A program made the translations under genes and the position numbers. The notes beneath the pieces were generated by a model that had not been told where the DNA came from, made no database searches, and saw only the letters and a program-made list of their open reading frames with translations. This document shows, one piece after another, positions 29,095 to 39,299 of a stretch of 64,000 bases of DNA (the first letter of the stretch is position 1; the number at the start of each line of letters is the position of its first letter). Source of the stretch: Tritrichomonas musculus (Eukaryota; Parabasalia; Tritrichomonadida; Tritrichomonadidae); the NCBI GenBank assembly GCA_039105265.1, contig JAPFFF010000019.1:1148501-1212500 (forward strand), given 5' to 3'.

Positions 29095-30667
29095 GTGTAT
29101 AGACAAAAAAAAATTAATGGACAAAAACAACTTAATTTGCTTTAGAAATATATTTTTGCCTAGAAAATTTGTACAAATATACTTCATCATCTAGTAATAA
29201 AAATATTCTATTTTCAAGCATTTTCTTTGAGTTTTTAATAATCATATATTTTTTAACATTTCTATAAATGAGTTCTTAAAACAGATTTTACCCACTTTAT
29301 AAATAATAAATATTATATTAAATATTTTTTTAAAGTAATATAAGAATAAGAACTAAATAATTTTAGGATATAACAATTTTTATTTTTTTTATTTTTTATC
29401 AAAAAGTTTTCATATAACCTTTTTAAAAAATTTTTAGATTTTTTTTTCAACAAAATCCTAAATAATGGAGTTTTGATCAAACTAATAGAATTTTTGATAT
29501 ATATTTTTAAACCTAATTTTATTTATATAAAAAAAATGGGAAAATCTTCATTATTTAAGATAAATAATATTAAAAAGTGACCTCTTTATTTTTGCAAATC
29601 TAATGCATATTTATATTGTTCTCAGTATATAAAACATTATAAATGATAAGGATATCACAAATAGCTTTTTGAAAGAGGAAAAAATCTAATTAAAGTCAAC
29701 TTTTTTAAGAATTTTTGTAAAATGGTTCTTTTACATAAATTGGTTAAAGAAAATGAAAATCTATTATTTTTATTTGGTTTTATATTAGATGAATATAAAC
29801 TATTTTTTAATAATCATATCATACTTTTATGCAAATATTGACTTTGATGGCATTTTTCATTTTATTGAAAAAAAGATGAATAATTCAATTTAAAGAAATG
29901 TTATCAATGATTCAATCTAATATTTTTTAAAAGCATGAATTAAGTGTTTTATCTATAGCAAAATATTTAAGATTGCCTAAATATTTCCCAAAATAAAATG
30001 AAATTTCTGTTTTTTAATTTTTCGATATTATTTTAACAATACCCCAACTTTGAAATCTTAAAATCCATTTAAAAAACAATTTATTAAATAATAAATATGT
30101 TTTGCAGATTTTTATCCCAAAAAAAGATAAGAATCAGAGTTTTTATGATAATCGCAAATAATAATGACTTTTAAAAAATACGATCCCGTTTAAAGTTAGT
30201 TTCATAATTTCTATGTTTTTAAGATTAATATCAATAATGTAATGAATTATTTGTAAATCAATAAATATCTATGAAGATAATAAAATTTTTTATCCATTAA
30301 AAAAATTGATTTAACCGAAAATAATAAAACACCTTTTTTCAATTTATATTTTGATTTTTAATTATTTTATCTGACAATAATTATGAGCATCATGTGTCAA
30401 TTAATAATTAAACTTTTAATTCCATTTTAATCAATTGCTTATGGAGATAATAGTAAAAAAAAGGTTTTTCTTATTATGAAATTAACAACAGATCTAATCA
30501 AGTAATTAAAGTAATAATCATTAAAATAAAATATATAATACATATAAAATAATATTATTAAATTATAATTTAAAACACTTCAATATTCAAGAAAATAAAT
30601 CAACTTTTTATGTGGAGGTGAAGTGAAAGTCGTTTTTGTCCATTAATTTTTTTTTGTCTATACACTA

Positions 30668-31127
30668 TACCTTATTTTTTTACACTTCACTTCGCTATGT
30701 TGTTTTTCAAAATTTCAAATAATGGTCATAAGATTTGAAATTTTCAATCAAGCATAGGAATTGGTCATAAATATAACGCCAGTCTTGTAGTCATATATAT
30801 AACAAATAAATATCGTATTGTTTATATATGCATAACATCATTAATATATTAATAAAGAGTAGTAATATATATGATATTAAATTTAAATTTTTATAGTTTT
30901 GTTGGTAGGTTAGTTTGTTTGTCAGATCTCATAATTTGTGTAATACATATATATCAATATGTATATGACATACTTTGCTATAAGTAATTTTATATCAAGA
31001 TGCAATCATTATTTTGATATAAAATGAAACATTTTATTAAACATTTGATATTTTATATATTTTTTTTAAAATGATGAAAAAAAAAAAAAAAAAATTAGAT
31101 ATCATTAGAAAGTTGTATATCAAAATG
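30668..31127. other. AT-rich spacer
   Basis: Between the nested transposons and the Cys-rich pseudogene I see only simple AT sequence, a 17-18 bp A run near 31077 and a short GAAGTGAA/TTCACTTC inverted pair across the transposon boundary. No gene is supported. Confidence 0.4.
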
Positions 31128-31884
31128 TTAATTTGCATGCAATCTCAATTATAAAATATGCACTGAATGCTATGGCCATTTTTGTCCTATTTTTGATGAA
31201 AATGGAGTTCAAACTGGTGACTTTGAGACATTCCAAAATCATTGTGACGAATGTTATTTAAACTCTAAAATATGCACAAAATGCCTGGATGGATTTGGGC
31301 CTGTCTTAAATAATGATGGAACTCATTCTTGTGTCTGCGAAAAGTGCCCGCAAGATTGTCTTGAATGCGGCGGTGATTCTAAAAAATGTACAAAATGCAA
31401 AGATGAATTTGGATTTGTTATTAGCAGTGATGGTCGTGATTCGTTGAAATGGGATGAATGCAAAGATAAACTTTACCAATGGTGAACCAACTGGGAAATG
31501 TTAGTCGTGTCCAGATTACTCTGAAAGTGTGAATTGTGCTCACTTGGATTTGGACTAATTATTGGTGACAACGGAATTGGTATGAGAAAAAAACACTAAG
31601 TGCACTTGTTGTGGAGAACGAAAAGGATATGTTTTATGCAACAAAGGTGTGAAATTATATAAATGTAATTCATGTCCAGAGAATTGTCTGACTTGTGATT
31701 ACAATTCAAACAACTGCAGTCTCTGCAATGAATATTATGGACTTGTTAGAGATGATGTAACAAGTCATCCAACTTGAAAATGCGAAAAATGTAGAGATGA
31801 AAATAGCATGGACTGTTGCAGCCACCATCCTCGTTGTTCAGTGTACAAAGAAGGACAACGACTTGTCAAAGGATCGTTTTGGTG
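31128..31884 (+). pseudogene. Cys-rich surface-protein gene fragment (CxxC repeats), decayed
   Basis: A frame from 31128 to about 31485 reads as repeated cysteine modules such as KICTECYGHFCP, KICTKCLDGFGP and KKCTKCKDEFGF. After stops and frame changes the same pattern resumes (CSLCNEYYGLVRDD) up to 31884. Furin/EGF-like CxxC modules like these build the ectodomains of many protist surface proteins. There is no start codon, signal peptide or membrane helix, so this is a 5'- and 3'-truncated remnant of a host gene. Confidence 0.7.
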
Positions 31885-31956
31885 AAATATTTTTATATTT
31901 TCTTTGAGTTAATTCAAAGTTGAATTAAAATTAAGAATTAAAAAAAAAAAAAAAAA

Positions 31957-32799
31957 TGAATTATGGATCACAATGTCGAATAATTTTTGTACAAAGAAAT
32001 GATTTTGCTTATAAAATTCAATCTGGAGTGTCTCAAAACTTAAAAACTCTGGATTTAGTTGATCATGATTTAAAAATATTTTCCTAGAAACTTAATAATT
32101 ACTACGAAAAATGGATCATACAAATTCAATACAGATATTTAGCAAGATTCTAGCTCAGTTATAGCATCAGCAATTAAAGATAATCCTAATATTACTGAAT
32201 TTCACATTGATATTAATGATGAAGATAATGTTATGCAAAAATTCGAACAAATGTATCAAGGTGATTCAGTTTCATATGATATTAAAGATCTTTACATTGT
32301 TCGTCAAATTACATCTGCATTAAATATAATAAGTTGCCCAGCATTTATGCAACCTGAGCGTTTACTTACTTCATCTTTTTCGATTCAACCCAAGAATACT
32401 GTTCAAATTGACAAAAAATCGCTTGGATCCTTCTTACGAACTAAAATTCCACTTTCCTTTACGATAATTGCGAACGGCAAAGAATACAAATGCAATAAAT
32501 ATGGAATATACTCGTCAAAATTGCTTTCATCGCTTTTAGAAAAAGATCCAAATTTGAATGAGTACGTTTATAATTCTGAGGATGAAAATGATTTTGAATT
32601 CCAAATGATCGTCGACTTTTTCAATTTTGGCCAGATTCTAATAACTGTTGACAACATGAATTCTCTTTCAAAATTCAGTGAAGACCTTCAAATCACAATA
32701 ATTCAGAATGATCTGAATGAATTCATCAATTCATACGATAATGCGGTTCAATTGATTGACGATCAAAAGACGATCAAAAGACGATCAGCAATTCAATAG
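31957..32799 (+). pseudogene. N-terminal BTB-like part of a broken ankyrin gene
   Basis: It begins MNYGSQCRIIFVQRNDFAYK at 31957, with a frame change near 32087 and an in-frame TAG near 32139; an open segment from the ATG at 32233 then runs to 32799. The segment FTIIANGKEYKCNKYGIYSSK and FEFQMIVDFFNFGQILIT is the BTB-like fold typical of trichomonad BTB/ankyrin proteins. The frame ends because an 11-bp unit (GACGATCAAAA) is duplicated in tandem at 32758-32790. Removing one unit runs straight into the next segment in frame. Confidence 0.7.
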
Positions 32800-33359
32800 A
32801 CGATATTTTTTCGTGGCTTTATCACATCAAAGAATTGACTATTGAAAAAGTGACAGACTTAATTAAGAAGTCAATTTGGGTGACAACTATAGAGAACGTT
32901 AAAGAGCTTGCGGCGTTCATCCTCCAAGTTGTCAGAACCGACATTTTTTCACATTCAAATATAATTGAATTGATCACATCACTCGACCAAATATCGGTTG
33001 AAAATGAATGTATTCAAATATTATTGCCATTTATTCTGAACTACATTAAAGCTTCATTTCACACTAATTATTTGTATAGTTCGTTTGCATTTAGATTGTA
33101 TCAGAAAAAGTTAATTGAAAGTGATGAAATTTTCAATGAGAATCCTTATATTTGTCTAGTCACACAGGAGAGAATGTCTGATGCAGATATTGAAATAGAT
33201 GATGAAACACAAATTGAGTATGATTTCAATATAATTGTTTGGTTTTGGCCTGAAATAAATGAGTTGCCTAAGAACACGAGAGATTTTTTTTATGAGAGAA
33301 TGAGAGAGTTTAATTATTCGCATCAGCAGTCTCATTTGAATTTGGGTTTAACTTTTTAA
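32800..33359 (+). pseudogene. Middle part of the broken BTB/ankyrin gene
   Basis: This is the open segment following the 11-bp duplication (ELTIEKVTDLIKKSIWVTTIENVKELAAF...). It lacks its own ATG near the beginning, as expected for an internal part. The helical domain here precedes the ankyrin region in the family and has a counterpart at the start of the protein encoded at 39300. It ends in GLTF-stop; one extra T in the T5 run at 33352-33356 would explain the shift to the next frame, where FKDIERYKRMREFG follows. Confidence 0.65.
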
Positions 33360-33381
33360 AGACATTGAGAGATACAAAAGG

Positions 33382-36300
33382 ATGAGAGAGTTTGGTCGGC
33401 CTAATGATGAAATAACGCTTGCCATTCTTAATGATGATGTTGATAAGTTGCAGTCAATTTTAACAAATAGAAAAATTGAGATAAATCAAGATCGAGTTCC
33501 ATTCAACCTCTATGAGATGTTCATCTTTAAGAACAACAACAGCAGCTTCATTAATTATGCTGCTGAATGTGGATCAATTAAATGTTTTAAATACTTGTTG
33601 TTAAATCATGCAGAAATAGATCTTCTAACTCTTGGTTGCGCTGTTTACGGAGGCAACACTGAAATAATAAGAATTGTTGATCAACAAAACGTTGAAACTC
33701 ACAACAATTCTAAAGATAACTTTTACAAAAACTTTAACTTTGGTCGTCGTAATAGTGATGATGATGACAAATATAATTTTAGTAGAATTAATGATATTTG
33801 TTTCCTTAAGAATCCATTGTTTCCAGCGATAATCAAGCATCAGAATGACATCTTTGATTGGCTTTTAAATCAGAAATATTCATCAAAAGAAAACAATGGA
33901 AATTTATTGGCTGACATTTTATTGTCTTCTGTTCAAAATGGAAATGCTCATGTGCTTATTGAATGCATTGATAAAGGTCTTGATTTTCGTTCTTTTTCGA
34001 AAAATATGTGTCAACAATTATTCATTTATGCGTCTGAGAATGGGTTCTATCATCTTTTAAAGTTGTTTTTTAGTCTGATTGAAGATAAATTACAATGTTC
34101 TAAAAGTGACTCTCTATCTGAAAAGATGATAAAATCATCTGCAAGTTTTGGAATTCTATCTCTTTTTAAGTTGTTTTATAATCTTAATAATTCTGAAGTG
34201 CCGATGACGCAATCATTATTAATAGCACTTAAAAGAGATTACGTTGACATTGTTCATTTCATTATAAATCAAAATTATACAATTGCAAACAGTAGAGAAT
34301 TTGTTAATATGTTTTCAATTGTAATTAGAAAGAAATCACCTGAACTTTTCAACTTTTTAGAAAAGAAATTTAAAATAGAAAATCTTTTTTATTCTCTTAA
34401 TTTAAATTTGACTGATTTTAAGACAATTTTATGTGCTGGTTGTCAATCAGGTAATTTTGAATCTGTTAAAAAAATCATTGATTTTATGATTTCAATTGAT
34501 TCCAGTTATGATTTTACTGTTGCTTTTAATTCTGCGATTCGAAATGGAAAGGAAGACATTTGTTTATATTTAATAAAAAATAATGTCTTTCTTGATTATT
34601 ATAAAATAGCAAGATTTTCATCATCAATTACTAAAAGAAGCACAAAAATAGCTCTTCAAATAATTGATGCTGTTGATCCAGAAATGAAAGCCACTTTAAA
34701 GAAATGCTTTACAAGTTCTGCCATTCAAAATGCAAACAAAGAACTTGTTGAATTTTTATTAAAAAATGAAAAGACAAGTAATGATGCTTTATTTGATGCC
34801 GTTGAAAGTAATGACATTGACATTGTGAATATAATTCTTAATCACAATGATCATCCATCTTTCATCAATCAAATTTCATATCGTGGAACAGCGTTGAATG
34901 TTGCTGTTAATAAAAACAACATTCAAATTGTTAAACGTCTTTTGTCAATTCACGGAATCAATCCGAATTTGTATTCCGTTGGCAATTGCACGCCACTTAT
35001 TTCAGCCATTACGAAGCTCAATTTGGAAATAACAAATGTTCTTCTTGACTTTTATGGTGATAAAATTCAATCACAAATGTGGCAGTTAAATAAAGCATTG
35101 AAAAGAATTTTGAGACAACTTTCTGGAATAATGTTCGATAATCGTTACGATGAAGATGAAGATGAAGATGATGATGTAAATGAAATCATTGATATTGGTA
35201 CTGATGATAATGCTGAATATTCATCATTCCTTAAGAAAAATCAAGATAATATATTAAATATTGTGAATCGTTTAATGGACATTGAAAATATCGATTTGAA
35301 TTGTCATGTTCATAAATACACACTGCTCACTTACGCTTGTGAAGCAAATGAAATTGATATGATAAAAACGCTAATCAAATCTGATAAGGTGGACGTTAAT
35401 TCTTACGCCCCATTGAATGGAAATACACCTTTAATGATAGCTATTGAAAACAAAAATGTCGAAGTTGCTGAGCTTTTGATTGAAAATCCGAGAATTGATA
35501 TTAATCTAAGAAATTACAACGGAAAAACAGCACTAACATTAGCTGTTACTCATAACCTGGATAGCATTGTTAATCTTATAGTGACAAATGCTAATTTCGA
35601 TCCTGAACAAGTGGCCAAATATCATTGTTCAAATGAATTATTGCTATATATTGTTCAAGTGGCTGTTTTTTCAAGTGGCCAAATATCCCTTCAATTATTT
35701 TGTGTAAAGGGGCTTGATGTAAATTATTGCTATAACAACTTCAGGTCGACAAAATTTGATGAAATTTATGATGATTATGATCATAATCATGCATATTTAT
35801 ATCGAGCTGAATCTAATAAAGAAGAAATTATCTTTAATGAATCATTTCTCGTTCATGCTGTAAAACTCAAGAATATTGAAATGATTGAAATTATTACTTC
35901 CCATCCATCCTTTGATGTTAATAAATCACAAGTACAATCGGCGATTTTCTTCACAGTCCAAAATGGGATGGTTGATATCTTTCACAAATTGTTGAATCTT
36001 CTAAATAACGACGTAAACATTTCGCAACGAGGCGAATCTCTTCTTTACTACTCGATAAAGAATGATTCTCTGGAGATCGCGCAAGATATTCTTGAAAATG
36101 ACAATTTCGACCCAATTAAAAGTGATTTATTAAAAGTTTTCACGTCAATTTTTATTGGTACCAATTTACTAAACCGCAACAACAACGCAATTCTCGATAA
36201 AATGACGTTGTTGGCCGATTACGATGAGTCGCATTCTCATTTGATTGACTTTTCAAAGTTGTTGCCGAATGAAAAATCGTTTTTCACTGTTTTCACGCAT

Positions 36301-36858
36301 GAAATGAACGTAACTGAAATTGTCGAGTTTTTCTTGGATCACAATGCCGACCCAAACATGCCAGACAGCGCCGGAATTCTTCCGCTGCAGTACGCAATAA
36401 TGAAAAACATGAATGTTCTCTTTCATTCGCTGGTGAACTCAAATAGAATTGACCTTTCAGTGAGATTGAACAGTTCCCTGCCCGTCAAATTGGAGAACGA
36501 AACTTTCCTTCATTTCGCAGCGAGATTTCAAAATCCAGATTTCGTTGATTACTTTTTGAGAGGAAATTTGGTCGATGTTAATTCAACCGATAATTTGGGA
36601 GAAACGCCTTTGATGAAGGCTTTGGTCAGTCGTCAGATTCAAAATGTCATTCGGTTTTTCATGTGCGACAACTTGGACTATCGCCATTGCAACAAGAAGG
36701 GACAAGATGCACTGAATATTGCTGAAGAACATTTTGGAAATCGAAAAACAAGAGTAAAAAAGTTAATAGGTCACCAATATAATATCAATAATATTCCCCG
36801 TGAAAAGAGAGAATATTTGGATAAGATTCTGAAAATTTGTAATTTCAATTTGAATTAA
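33382..36858 (+). CDS. Ankyrin-repeat protein segment (DUF3447-type), body of the broken gene
   Basis: The frame is 1158 residues. It opens with the family's signature ITLAILNDDVDKLQ, then INYAAECGSIKCFKYLLLNHAEIDLLTLGCAVYGG, the trichomonad DUF3447-like ankyrin entry motif. About fifteen to twenty degenerate ankyrin repeats follow (for example NTPLMIAIENKNVEVAELLI and GETPLMKALVSR), with an acidic insert near residue 590 (DEDEDEDDDVNE). Ankyrin repeats bind other proteins; the partner is unknown. The ATG at 33382 is probably not the original start, because upstream frames (31957-33359) encode the missing N-terminus. The long open frame suggests either recent breakage or continued use of this part. 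Confidence 0.7.
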   Translation: MREFGRPNDEITLAILNDDVDKLQSILTNRKIEINQDRVPFNLYEMFIFKNNNSSFINYAAECGSIKCFKYLLLNHAEIDLLTLGCAVYGGNTEIIRIVDQQNVETHNNSKDNFYKNFNFGRRNSDDDDKYNFSRINDICFLKNPLFPAIIKHQNDIFDWLLNQKYSSKENNGNLLADILLSSVQNGNAHVLIECIDKGLDFRSFSKNMCQQLFIYASENGFYHLLKLFFSLIEDKLQCSKSDSLSEKMIKSSASFGILSLFKLFYNLNNSEVPMTQSLLIALKRDYVDIVHFIINQNYTIANSREFVNMFSIVIRKKSPELFNFLEKKFKIENLFYSLNLNLTDFKTILCAGCQSGNFESVKKIIDFMISIDSSYDFTVAFNSAIRNGKEDICLYLIKNNVFLDYYKIARFSSSITKRSTKIALQIIDAVDPEMKATLKKCFTSSAIQNANKELVEFLLKNEKTSNDALFDAVESNDIDIVNIILNHNDHPSFINQISYRGTALNVAVNKNNIQIVKRLLSIHGINPNLYSVGNCTPLISAITKLNLEITNVLLDFYGDKIQSQMWQLNKALKRILRQLSGIMFDNRYDEDEDEDDDVNEIIDIGTDDNAEYSSFLKKNQDNILNIVNRLMDIENIDLNCHVHKYTLLTYACEANEIDMIKTLIKSDKVDVNSYAPLNGNTPLMIAIENKNVEVAELLIENPRIDINLRNYNGKTALTLAVTHNLDSIVNLIVTNANFDPEQVAKYHCSNELLLYIVQVAVFSSGQISLQLFCVKGLDVNYCYNNFRSTKFDEIYDDYDHNHAYLYRAESNKEEIIFNESFLVHAVKLKNIEMIEIITSHPSFDVNKSQVQSAIFFTVQNGMVDIFHKLLNLLNNDVNISQRGESLLYYSIKNDSLEIAQDILENDNFDPIKSDLLKVFTSIFIGTNLLNRNNNAILDKMTLLADYDESHSHLIDFSKLLPNEKSFFTVFTHEMNVTEIVEFFLDHNADPNMPDSAGILPLQYAIMKNMNVLFHSLVNSNRIDLSVRLNSSLPVKLENETFLHFAARFQNPDFVDYFLRGNLVDVNSTDNLGETPLMKALVSRQIQNVIRFFMCDNLDYRHCNKKGQDALNIAEEHFGNRKTRVKKLIGHQYNINNIPREKREYLDKILKICNFNLN

Positions 36859-37461
36859 TTTTTTTTAATGTTGTGATAAATATATTTAATTAATGTCATT
36901 GTATGATTTATTTATATATAATTTTGTTTTTTTGTTTGTTTATAAATTGGCATCAATTATGAAAAAATGTGTTTAACCTTTGTAGCAGTTTGGCATCATA
37001 TTGGAATTGGAATAAATGTATTTTCTGAATGTGATAGTTAAGCATCAATTGCAATATCCAAAGATGTTACATCAACTTTTAATTGATTAATATAAAATCC
37101 AATCAAAAAAAAAAGAATTTATTTTAGCATATATCAATAATATACCATAGGTATCATGCATATAATATGATGATGGAAAGTAAAAGCATATTTCTTAGTT
37201 AAAAAATCTAATATTATAACTTAATCTATATATTTGATTCAGGTTCGAAGCCTGATATCGAAGATTACATTATTGAAACCATTGATAAATAAGATTTTGG
37301 TGTTGAAAAATATGAAGATTAATTAAAAATAAATTAATTTGACGGATAACTTTTTTATTTGTTTTCAATGAATAGTTCAATATTATACTTTCAGTTTGGA
37401 GCATAGTTTTCGATTCTTTTGTTTTTCTTTATAATTCTTTTGATAAGAATTCTATTTTTTT
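36859..37461. other. AT-rich spacer
   Basis: No gene was recognised. CAGGTTCGAAGCCTG at 37240-37254 looks like a tRNA T arm, but no matching A box, D arm or acceptor stem is present. Confidence 0.4.
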
Positions 37462-37465
37462 TTAA

Positions 37466-37705
37466 GGTACAAATCCAGTACGTTATTTTTTGAATAGGAG
37501 AACGTTTATTATTTGAATAGTTGCATGTCTCTGAAAAAGTTTAAATTGACTAGGTTTGTTTTTGACACTTATTTTACAATTTAAATAAACATTATGACAT
37601 GTTATATGAAATGAATGAAAACAATCGTTTTTTATTTAACATGTCATCTTATTCTTTGAGAATGACAAAAAAAATTGCGGTTACTAAACGTACTGGATTT
37701 GTACC
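37466..37705. mobile_element. MITE with TTAA target site (piggyBac/Kolobok-like)
   Basis: Perfect 19-bp inverted ends, GGTACAAATCCAGTACGTT at 37466-37484 and its complement at 37687-37705, are flanked on both sides by TTAA. It is 240 bp and non-coding. TTAA duplication is typical of piggyBac and Kolobok elements. The right-hand TTAA is also the edge of the next element, so this one inserted at or next to it. Confidence 0.75.
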
Positions 37706-37709
37706 TTAA

Positions 37710-38055
37710 GGTTCTCCTTCCCAAAAAAAATGTAAATTATTCAATATTGAATTAACTCATAGAATAAATAATTCAATAGAGCATTTTTCGGAAAAAGTTT
37801 TGGTGAAAAATAAAAAAAATTGGCCTCAACGATTAAATCTTATTTTATTCAAAATTTTATTGATTTTTTAATTCTATGATTTCTATCTGCAAAAAACAAA
37901 ATCGATAAGATTTCATAAAAATATTTTTATTCAGTTATTTGAAATATATATCTATATAAATTTTATATTTTAATTCATTTTTAAAAACGATATTTATGTA
38001 TATTTTATTTGTGAAATCTCATTGAATTTAATTTTATAAATTTGAAAGGAGAACC
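37710..38055. mobile_element. Second TTAA-flanked MITE
   Basis: The ends are GGTTCTCCTT at 37710 and AAGGAGAACC at 38046-38055, each followed by TTAA on the outside. It is 346 bp and non-coding. The right-end segment of about 45 bp is found again at 39046-39086, so a second partial copy of the same element lies just beyond. Confidence 0.6.
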
Positions 38056-38106
38056 TTAAAAAACAAATTATTTGGTGCTCTTTTTTTATTTTTTTAGAAA
38101 TCTCAT

Positions 38107-39045
38107 GATAGACTTCAAAAAGGACGAAACCGCATACCTTTTACATCGGCTTTTTATGTATTCAAAAGAATTGAACAAATAATAACAGAAATTAAATGCA
38201 ATAGGAATTAGGCCAAATATAAATACAAAAAAGAAAAAAGCAATAAAAAGCAATATAAACAACCAAATATCTTTTAAAAAATTGAATTAGAATTCAAAAC
38301 AAACATACTCATAATTACAAAAGGATTTTATCAACGAAACATTTATGGCTTGCAAGTACTAGTCAAATTCGACATATCGCCTGGTTGTTCGCTAATTTGA
38401 GATTTTAAAACATCATCGATATTCTTCAACCAATAGATTGATTATGAACTATCAAAAACGAAGCCTAACAGAAACCTTACAATTCAAAATTATAAATGTA
38501 TCGAAATGAAACTGACTTTTCAAAAGGATAGAAAGGAAAAAATCGAGTCTCCATTCATTTTTCCATATTAATTTACATATCTTCCATTAGATTTAGGATC
38601 TGATGCAATTGCTAATACATAACCTTTTACTTTTTTTAAACAGCACCGATTTTTATCAATATTTTTACTTTTATGCAAGATATATTAAAAATTCCTAAAA
38701 ATTGTTTTACCTCATTTTTATTTGAGTTTTCTGAAATTTATTATTCAAAAACAAAATTTCAATTCAGTTTTAGTCTTGAACAACTTAAAAAAAGTCAAGG
38801 ATGTTGAAGATAATTATTTTACTAATATTAGAAGTCCTGGTTTATATCAATTAGATAAAAATAATATTGTTTTTTGCTTAAAATAAATAATTTTTTTAAT
38901 TAATCTTTCTATCATTTTATCTTTCTTTTCTTTTTTTTGAAAGTTTTAAAAAAAATTTGAATGTTGTAAAAGGTATGCGGTTTCGTCCTTTTTAAAAAAC
39001 GGTTATTGTAAAAGGTATGCGGTTTCGTCCTTTTTTAAGTCTATC
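38107..39045. mobile_element. DNA transposon with 39-bp inverted ends and 8-bp target duplication
   Basis: Termini GATAGACTTCAAAAAGGACG and onward (38107-38145) match inverted 39007-39045 at 38 of 39 positions. The flanking AATCTCAT at 38099-38106 and 39046-39053 is duplicated. The right end is doubled, with a second copy of the inner terminal sequence at 38966-38994. A short frame remnant (DVEDNYFTNIRSPGLYQLDK) ends near 38886; I do not recognise it. The element sits inside a copy of the TTAA-flanked MITE. Confidence 0.75.
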
Positions 39046-39086
39046 AATCTCATTGAATTTAATCTTTTGAATTTGAAAGGAGAACC
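39046..39086. repeat. Right-end copy of the TTAA MITE
   Basis: The sequence from AATCTCATTGAATTTAAT to GGAGAACC, followed by TTAA at 39087-39090, repeats 38019-38059. The left part of this copy is replaced by the 939-bp transposon and no left terminus was found for it. Confidence 0.6.
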
Positions 39087-39299
39087 TTAATGATTCTTAT
39101 ATTTAATTGATTTTATATTAAATAAAAATTATGAAAAAAATATATAATGAGAAAATATTTAAGATTTAATTCATCTCTTTTATTGAAATTATTTATAGAA
39201 TAAAAAATCGGTTATTTCAACAGAAAAGGTTAATGAAAAAATAGTTAACTAAAATAAAAAATCTATATATATTTCACAAATTAGCAATTTTCTTATAAT

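Larger units (their letters stand above)
26757..30667. mobile_element. Tc1/mariner-like DNA transposon remnant, interrupted
   Basis: Terminal inverted repeats of about 42 bp begin TAGTGTATAGAC and continue through an A9 run to AATGGACAAAAAC. They occur at the left end (split by another insertion, continuing at 29095-29135) and inverted at 30625-30667, with about one mismatch. TA flanks both ends (26755-26756 and 30668-30669). Without the 2.3-kb insertion the element is about 1.58 kb, a usual Tc1/mariner size. No transposase frame survives, so the family call rests on the TA site, the size and the style of the termini. Confidence 0.65.

Noticed and set aside
37240-37254. CAGGTTCGAAGCCTG as a tRNA gene
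   Set aside because: A T-arm-like hairpin only; no A box, D arm or acceptor stem at the right distances.
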